From: Diogma glabrata
Taxonomy: Eukaryota; Arthropoda; Insecta; Diptera; Cylindrotomidae
Direction: 5' to 3'
Length of the DNA: 64,000 nt
NCBI GenBank assembly: GCA_963693315.1
Contig: OY856188.1
Location: forward strand, 158,048,694 to 158,112,693
Part shown: piece after piece, positions 57,116 through 64,000 of the stretch
Layout of the letters: every line of letters begins with the position of its first letter
How positions within the stretch are numbered: the stretch's first letter is position 1
Translations under genes and position numbers: made by a program
The notes under the pieces: model-generated
Databases searched by the model: none
What the model was told of the DNA's origin: nothing
The model's input: the letters and a program-made list of their open reading frames with translations, nothing else

Positions 57116-59904
57116 ATGCTTCAATTAAAAGGAGTTTATCTTAATATTAATGGATTACTAAATAATAAAAGTGAATTACAACTGCTAATTAAAAATTTAA
57201 ATTTAGATATTATTTTTCTTAGTGAAACACACATTACAGATCAAATAGAAGAGTCTGAATACCAAATTGATAACTACAATGTCATGTCATGTTTATCACA
57301 TTCAAGACATACTGGAGGGGTTGCAATATATATAAAAAATTCGATACAATTCAGCAATGTCAATTCATTAAAAATGCCATTTGTGTGGATTTTATCCAAT
57401 AAAATAACTATAGATAACGAAAACTGGACCTTGGCTGTTCTATACAGATCTCCCTCATACTTATATCCAATAGCATCTTTCTTGAATAGTTTTGGGGAAT
57501 GGTGTAAAGAATACCTTGAAAATGAAATAAATTGTGTGGTGGTTGGTGATTTTAATGTTGATTTGTTGAAACCGGAAAGAGAACAGATGATAAACACAAT
57601 TAGTGATGAAAGCCTAAAACAAATAGTCTGTGAACCAACAAGAATAACAAGTAGCAGCAAAACATTGATTACTTATTAATTAAAAAATATTGTAAGCATG
57701 TTTCGTATAAAATAGATCACAGCCTTAAAATATCGGACCACGAAACGATATTAGTGTTTGTTAACATAAATAAGGAAGTAAAAAATAGTATTAAAACAAT
57801 ACAAATAACTAAATACGATAAAGAACAATTTTCTCAATACTTAAATGAGCATTTGCGGGAAGATAATTATTTACAACTGAATTTAAATCAAAAAGCAATG
57901 TTCTTTGAACAAAATATTAAAAACTACCTAAATTTGGTAAGAACTAGTGTAAAAGTAAAGAATAATTATAATCTTAGTTGGTTTAATGATTACTTAAAAG
58001 AAATAAAAAACAACAAAATACAAAAATATATGAGTGCTTTATACAGTAATGGAAACCAGACTTGTTGGGAAGAGTATGCAGAATTTAATAAATTTTATAA
58101 AAAAGAAATAAATATGGCGAAAAACAACTATATCAAAGGAAAAATTATAGAGTGTGGTAGAGATCAAACAGCCATCTGGAAGAATGTTAAGTCACTCGTT
58201 TTGAATGAAAAAAAGAAAAGTGATATTAATGAAATTGAGTTCAATGGTGAGGTAATAAAGGATGAGATAGATGTGGCAAACAAATTAAATAATTTTTTTG
58301 TGGATAGTGTGATAGAAATCAACGCAAGCATTCCTGATATTCAATACGATGATATGATCGCCCAAGCTCAAAACAGTTTCGAATTCGAACAAATTACAGA
58401 AGATTATTTGAGAAAAATTCTCCAAAATATGAAAAATAAAAAAGACTATAACGGCGGTAGTGTCAAAATGTATTTGGATGCGTTTTCAATTATTGGACCA
58501 TGTTTAATAGATATAATAAATACTTCACTTACATCAGGTGTATTTCCAAATGATTGGAAAGAGTCAATAGTTGTTCCAGTTCCTAAAACTGCGAATCCGA
58601 GAAAATGTGAAGAACTAAGACCAATAAATATGCATACGGTACATGAGAAAGTTCTAGAAAAAGTAGTTTACTACCAACTTGAAAAATACATGGAAAATAA
58701 TAGTATCTTAATACCAGAGCAATCAGGATTTAGAAAAGGGTATTCTTGTGAGACCGTACTAACATGGATTATATTTGAATGGAAAAAAGAAGTGGACTCT
58801 GGTAATACTGTACTATCGATCTTTTTAGATTTCACAAGAGCCTTCGAAACACTGGATCGTGACGTCATACTTAACAAACTCAGTCGATATGGAGTTTTAG
58901 GCAAAGAAAATAACTGGTTCAGAACATTCCTAAGTGGACGAAAACAAAGTGTGCGTCTAAATAACTCATGTACATCAACTTCTAGATCTGTGACACTTGG
59001 AGTGCCACAAGGTTCAGTTTTGGGTGTATTGTTATTTCTAATATATATAAATGACATCGGTACAGTGTTAAAACATAGTCAAGTAGCCTTATTTGCTGAT
59101 GATTGTCTTGTTTATATAAGTGGCAAAAATATTATTGAGCTTGAACAAAAATTAAATGATGACCTTCTAAATTTACAAAGCTGGATCAACAAGAACAAAC
59201 TTAAGATTAATATTTCAAAAACCAAAAGCATGATGTTTAATAGTAGAGTAGAAGCTGTATTAAAAATAAACAATGAACAAATTGAAGTTGTGAAAAGCTT
59301 TAAATACTTAGGTGTGATAATAGATAACAAACTAAAGTTTGATGAACATCTTAACAAACTTTGTGCTAAACTATCAAAGAAAATTGGATTTTTGAAGAGA
59401 CTTCGTTCCTCTATTTCTCGTGAAACTTCAATTATACTGTACAACGCTTTGATTCTTCCGCATTACGATTTTTCTTCATCTATAATTTTTGGAGCAAATA
59501 ACGAATTCATGACCAGACTACAAGTTCTTCAAAATAAGGCTATGAGAACAATATTGAAAAGGGACATCTATACACCAATAACAGATATACTCTCAGAACT
59601 GAAGTGGATGAGTGTTAAGCAAAGAAATATATTTACGGTGTTAATTTTCATTTTTAAAGTTAAAAACAACTTGATGCCAGCATATTTATCTCAGAATTTA
59701 ATCTACGTAAATCAGTCAACAAATTATAATCTCAGAAATGCTAATGACTTTCGTCTCCAAAGGTTCAACAAGACTTCAACGCAAAATTCAGTTATGTTTA
59801 AAGGAACTAAAATGTATAATGAACTTCCAGATAATATCAAGCTAGAAGGAAATTTTAGAAAATTTAAAGAATTAACCCTCATTTTCGTCAAAGAAAATTT
59901 TTAA
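57116..59904 (+). pseudogene. Element D ORF2: endonuclease and reverse transcriptase, single frameshift
   Basis: 57116-57679 encodes the endonuclease: VYLNINGLLNNKSELQ, FLSETHI, GGVAIYIKNS, LYRSP, VVVGDFNVDLL and TRITSSSKTLI. An indel near 57670 shifts the frame; translation continues (LKISDHETILVFVNIN) into an open frame 57754-59904 (716 codons). RT motifs: CEELRPINMHTVHEKVLE, EQSGFRKGYSCETVL, IFLDFTRAFETLDRD, GVPQGSVLGVLLFLIYI, catalytic FADD (59092-59103), KSFKYLGVIIDNKL. It ends KFKELTLIFVKENF. Apart from the one frameshift every expected catalytic motif is present. Confidence 0.85.
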
Positions 59905-60018
59905 TCTATTTTTATTTTCATTTTGTAGAACTTAAATATGTATAAAAAATTGTAATTTAAAGAGGTTTTATAAAACCAATAAAAAAATAATAATAATAAT
60001 AATAATAATAATAATTAA

Positions 60019-60978
60019 ATGCATTAGGCTGCAGGACTAGATGGTATTTATCCAGAATTTATATCACATTGCGGCCCAAGAACTAAGAATTGGATTCTGG
60101 AACTCTTTAACAAAATCTTGAATTCACCTAAACTACCACCGTTATTTAAAAAAGCAAAAGTCTTAGCTGTAGTACTACCTGGAAAAAATGGGTCCGATGT
60201 TTCTTACTTTAGACCTATCTCCTTGTTGAGTTCATTGCTTAAACTATTTGAAAGGATTATTTTACATCGTATTGTATCCAATCATAGATGAAAAAATTCC
60301 TAAAACTCAAGTGGTTTTAGGAAAAACAGGAGTTGTACTGATCAAGTTTTGGCTTTGTATTGTTTAATTCTTAGCTGGTTTTCAAAAGAAATTGAAAACT
60401 CGGGTAGCGTTTGTAGATTTGTCGGCTGCATATGACACTGTTTGGAGAAATGCATTACTTCTAAAACTTGCAATAACTTTACGTTGTACCTGTATGGTAA
60501 ATCTCATCGATTTGATGTTAAGTAAAACCGGTTACTATTCAGGTCTCATTTAATGGTAAAACAAGTAGCAGTGGTCGTCTTAACAATGGCATCGTTCAGG
60601 GAAGCGTTCTTTCTCCAATTTTGTTCAGTTTATATGTAGCTGATTTACTATCAAGTAAATCAAAGTTGTTCCAATTTGCCGATGATATTGCAATAGCTAT
60701 TCAAACAACTACTTTAGAAGAATGTGAAATAGTTTTGGAGAGTGATTTATCAATATTGGCCAATTACTTTCGTAACTGGAGACTAACACATAATCCTTCT
60801 AAATCGGAAGTATGTGCCTTTCATTTGAACAACAAAGAAGCTCATAAAGAATTAAAAGTCAAGTTTGATGCGATTTCAGGTCGTTTTAATTCTACTCCTA
60901 AATACCTAGGAGTCACATTTGACAGAACATTGTCTTTTAAGGCCCATTTAGAAAAACTGGCCAAAAATTATGTTCCAG
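60019..60978 (+). pseudogene. Fragment E: reverse transcriptase of another non-LTR element
   Basis: In several frames: AAGLDGIYPEFISHCGPRTK, KNGSDVSYFRPISLLSSLLK, FVDLSAAYDTVW, GSVLSPILFSLY, FADDIAIAIQTT and, in 60621-61067, LANYFRNWRLTHNPSKSEVC and KYLGVTFDRTLSFKAHLEKL. The motif set (Y-F-R-P-I-S, DLSAAYDTVW, W-R-L) differs from families A, B, C, D and F. At least three frameshifts. It starts directly after the (AAT)n tail of D and is cut at about 60978 by a CAGGGCTGG terminus. Confidence 0.75.
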
Positions 60979-61250
60979 AGCAGGGCTGGAAACTGGTTTT
61001 TGAAAACCAAAACCGCGAAACAAAACCACACCAAATCAGAAAAACCGAAACCATAACCACATTCTAAAAATGATCAAAACCGGAACCAAAACCAAGTTTT
61101 AAAAATTATCAAAACCATAACCGAAACCAAATTTTAAAAATCATCAAACCAAAACCGAACCAAAAACCAAATTTTAAAATAAACGAAACCAAAATCAAAT
61201 CTAAAAATTTAGTCAAGTTCAATAATATTGGTAAAAATTTAAGACAACAA
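60979..61250 (+). mobile_element. hAT-like terminus with CCGAAACCAAAACC repeats
   Basis: CAGGGCTGGAAACTGGTTTT begins at about 60980, a typical hAT start, followed to about 61200 by an array of AACCGAAACCAAA-like words. No opposite terminus or transposase is visible before B3 at 61369. Confidence 0.45.
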
Positions 61251-61368
61251 TAAAATTCAACAACAAATACTGCCGTGCTAAACACAGAGGTGGTAACTTA
61301 CTTTTTTATCTAAATCAGTTACGAATCTAACATGATATAAAAAAAGTCGATGCATATTTTTTTCATAT

Positions 61369-64000
61369 AATTTTTTTTTTTTTAATAAAATGTGTTGTGT
61401 AATAGGGTTTAGAATATGTGTCACAACAACACATAAATACCTTTTAAGACCTAGGTCTAGACCTGGGTCCCACAACAACTGGCGTTCTGAGGTGTAGATT
61501 TACGCTTTTTTTAAACATCTGCGGGTTGAAGCCACCTAAGACTAAGTGTTCCGGCAAACTATTCCATTTGTACGCAGTTCGGACAAAGAAGTTTCTCTGC
61601 GATCTGCCAGTATGACAGCGCGGGATCTTTACCGTTTCACTGGTTGCGGCAGCCGATTGCCGAGTGGAACGGGGGTAAGAATAAGTTTGAGGCATGATGC
61701 CGCTGATTTCATCTGAGCACTGCTGATTACGATATTTGTAAAAAACAACGAGGTCAGCAACAGTGCGACGATGTTGTAGGGAATCAAGTTTTGATGTCAA
61801 AGTTCGATCACCTACAATTCGTATAGCTCGCTTTTGAACAGAGTCCAAGAGGGCCAAGATGGAAACAGAGGCAGCACACCAAACTTGACAGCAGTACTCC
61901 ATACAGGGACGAATATAGGACTTATAAACATGGAGCAATTGGTATGGAGTGAAAAATATTTTGCATCTATTTAGGAGGCCGAGTTTTTTAGACACGCTTT
62001 TTGCCATCACCATTACATGATCGTTCCAGAGTAGGTCATTTGAAACTGTGACACCCAATAAACGAATGTTTTTACATTCACCTATTGGTTCATCACACAT
62101 ACTAAATAAAATATCTTTGGGGAACTCGGTCTTTAATCTGGAAACAATCAACAGCTGTGTTTTGGTGGAGTTGGAATTGACAAGGTTTTGGTCACCCCAG
62201 TCGGCGACTTTATTCAGGTCTTTGTTCACGTTTATGGCAGCGTCTCTCCGGGCAGGATTAATTCGTTCGTGCATTTTACCTTTTGAAGGAAGGGGCTCGA
62301 ACGACTTGTGCAGAGTACTATCATCTGCAAAACTATTTATTGGGTTGCTGGTGATTTTCAACAATTCGTTGATATAAATCAAAAATAGGGTTGGGGACAA
62401 TACTGAGCCTTGGGGTACACCAGCGTTAATTAGTTTAGACTCAGAAGAAAATCCGTCTAAGGTTACCGAAATGTATCGGTCGGATAGAAAATTTTGAATC
62501 AGCTTCACAACATTGGGATGAAAACCGTACGCAACGAGCTTGTTGATTAAGTTGGCATGCCAGACTCGATCGAATGCCTTGGAGATGTCTAAAGCGATAA
62601 CGTATGTTTCACCACCTTTATCAAGTATGCTGTTCCAACAATGCGCTACATAGTTTAATAGATCGGTAGTTGATCTTTTGTTTCGAAAACCGTATTGGCT
62701 GTCGGATATTAAATGATTTTCTTCCAGAAATTTTGAAATATGTGTATTAATATAATGCTCATAGACTTTGGATAGGACCGATAGTAAAGCTATTGGCCTA
62801 TAATTTGAGATATCGGATTTTGGTCCCTTTTTGGGGACGGGCTTGACATTTGCCAACTTCCAGCACGAGGGAAATATACCAGATTTGTAGGATTGGTAGA
62901 ATATTTTAGTTAAAGTTGGTGCAAGTTCTTTGGAAAAGGTTTTTAAAATAATGGGTGGAATATTGTCCATTCCTGATGCTTTGTTGATGTTTAACCCCTT
63001 TAAAAGTTTAGCGATTATTTTGGGTTTGAAGTGAAGTTCATTCATATTAACTCCTGAAGACTGGATTTGGGGTATTTCTTTAGGAGTTTCCAAAACAGTG
63101 GAGTTCAGAGCAAAGCGTTCAGCGAACAAGTTAGCTTTTCTTGCGGGATCATTGACGATTAAATCACCATCAATAATAGGGGGAATAGAAAATTTTGTAC
63201 CAGAATTTAAAGAATTAATGGCACTGTAGAAACTCTTGTCAGAAACAGGCATAGACGTAAGTTTTGAGGCTTTCGCTCTGTCAATTTCGGACTTTTCGTT
63301 TGAGATAATCTGATTAGATATTTTGTTGGCCTTTAGATATTGGGATCGATTAGTGGGAGTTTTGTTATGAATCCAAATATTAAATGATCTACGTTTGTTT
63401 CTAAGTGCCGTTTTGGCAGCTTTCGAATACAAGTATTTTTGTTTGGGTTTTACTATGGAGAAAGGGACAAATTTATTGATAGCAAATTGGATGGTTTCTG
63501 TAAAGTTTTGAGCAGAAACATTTACATTGTCAGTGTAAAAACAATGACGGTCGAAAGGGAAACCATGGAAAAAATTTTGAAGACCACTCTTATCCATTTT
63601 TGAGTAGTGAAATATTTTACGGGGTTTGGGAGCTGTAGTTTTAAGTAAATCAGTTTTGATAACTGATGAGATTAAATAATGATCAGAATTTCCAATACTA
63701 CCTTTCGCAACATCGACACTCGTAATATCTGGCATTGTGGCAAGATAGAGATCTAGTAGAAAACTATTATCACCGCCATTACGGGGAGTGAAAGTCGGGC
63801 TTTTAACAATTTGGAATAGGCCCTGAGACGCGGCAAAAATTTCTGCCAGTTTTCCACTATTGTCAACATCGTCGGTCGATTTGGAGAATTCCAACCATGA
63901 TTTGTTGTGGACGTTGAAGTCACCGGTAACGATAACTTCTCAATTAGGGGACTTTGCTCTAATCTCGTCCATAATTTTTGTCAGTATATTAAAAAAGTTT
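61369..64000 (-). mobile_element. Family B non-LTR retrotransposon, copy B3 (runs off the right edge)
   Basis: Poly(A) tail as a T-run at about 61369-61383, then the same 3' UTR as B2. The ORF occupies 61444 to beyond the window. Confidence 0.85.
61444..64000 (-). pseudogene. B3 ORF: endonuclease (partial) and reverse transcriptase
   Basis: Open for 816 codons from 63894 to 61444. The frame upstream carries a TGA at 63940-63942 where B2 has a Cys codon (AKSPN-C-EVIVTGDFN). Motifs are as in B2: SKAFDRVWH, GVPQGSVLSPTLF, FADD and LQHRRTVADLVVFYKY. It is nearly identical to B2 over the shared 2.5 kb. RT integrity is complete in this copy, and the known lesion is in the endonuclease. The N-terminus is outside the window. 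Confidence 0.85.

Larger units (their letters stand above)
55640..60016 (+). mobile_element. Family D non-LTR retrotransposon, nearly intact
   Basis: 5' UTR (start set loosely at about 55640), ORF1 55931-57100, ORF2 57116-59904, 3' UTR and (AAT)n tail at about 59985-60016. The only evident lesion is one frameshift near 57670. Related to decayed element C. The (TAA)n-type tail and ORF1 with PHD plus zinc knuckles point to the Jockey/I/CR1 assemblage; exact clade not assigned. Confidence 0.85.

Overview
The window is an AT-rich stretch of eukaryotic nuclear DNA, most likely from a higher fly (Diptera). The evidence is very short gt-ag introns, animal genes (KCTD9, an MTHFSD-like gene, traces of prefoldin 5 and a monothiol glutaredoxin), several families of Jockey/CR1/LOA-like non-LTR retrotransposons, and DNA transposons typical of flies (P-like, hAT, Tc1/mariner, CACTA-like). 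The species is an inference and cannot be fixed from this sequence. There are no bacterial operons, rRNA genes or CRISPR arrays.

Host genes are few. (1) A minus-strand three-exon gene (exons 16748-16819, 16597-16693, 4423-4571) encodes a 105-residue Myb/SANT-like (zeste-type) protein. Its 12-kb second intron is filled by nested transposons. (2) KCTD9 (45270-46257, plus) has two exons coding for a BTB domain followed by pentapeptide repeats. (3) The 5' part of an MTHFSD-like gene (49729-50368, plus) has three exons, and its third intron holds a 2.3-kb inverted-repeat transposon. The rest of that gene was not found. (4) Decayed fragments of a glutaredoxin-3-like exon (18378-18545) and a prefoldin-5-like gene (18607-19690) lie side by side.

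Mobile DNA makes up most of the remainder. Non-LTR families, named here by letter: A (LOA/Jockey-like, (CAA)n tail) at 2175-4013, 8701-14339 and 54177-54902; B (Jockey-like, poly(A) tail) at 9481-11612, 36108-39204 and 61369-64000; C (decayed, (AAT)n tail) at 4665-15402; D, a nearly intact relative of C with a PHD/zinc-knuckle ORF1, at about 55640-60016; E, an RT fragment at 60019-60978; F, a nearly intact CR1-like element at about 21000-26195; G, an RT fragment at 46932-47445. DNA transposons include two CACTA-like elements with about 0.55-kb terminal inverted repeats (4908-7318, 47461-49412), a P-element relative with a THAP remnant (32068-33619), a palindromic Tc1-like element (41357-42836), a hAT element inserted in a TA-flanked MITE (15469-16381), and a TTA-flanked element carrying many GTCCGAC motifs (50905-53216). 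Other inverted-repeat elements are found throughout.

Nesting order is readable in several places. The Myb/SANT intron contains C; C contains a CACTA-like element, A2 and a hairpin insertion; A2 contains B1; B1 contains a MITE. At 30718-34246 a large hairpin element received a P-like element (itself hit by an RTE-type fragment) and a second TIR element in one arm only. The unusual feature overall is the density of long palindromes, which would make double-stranded RNA if transcribed.
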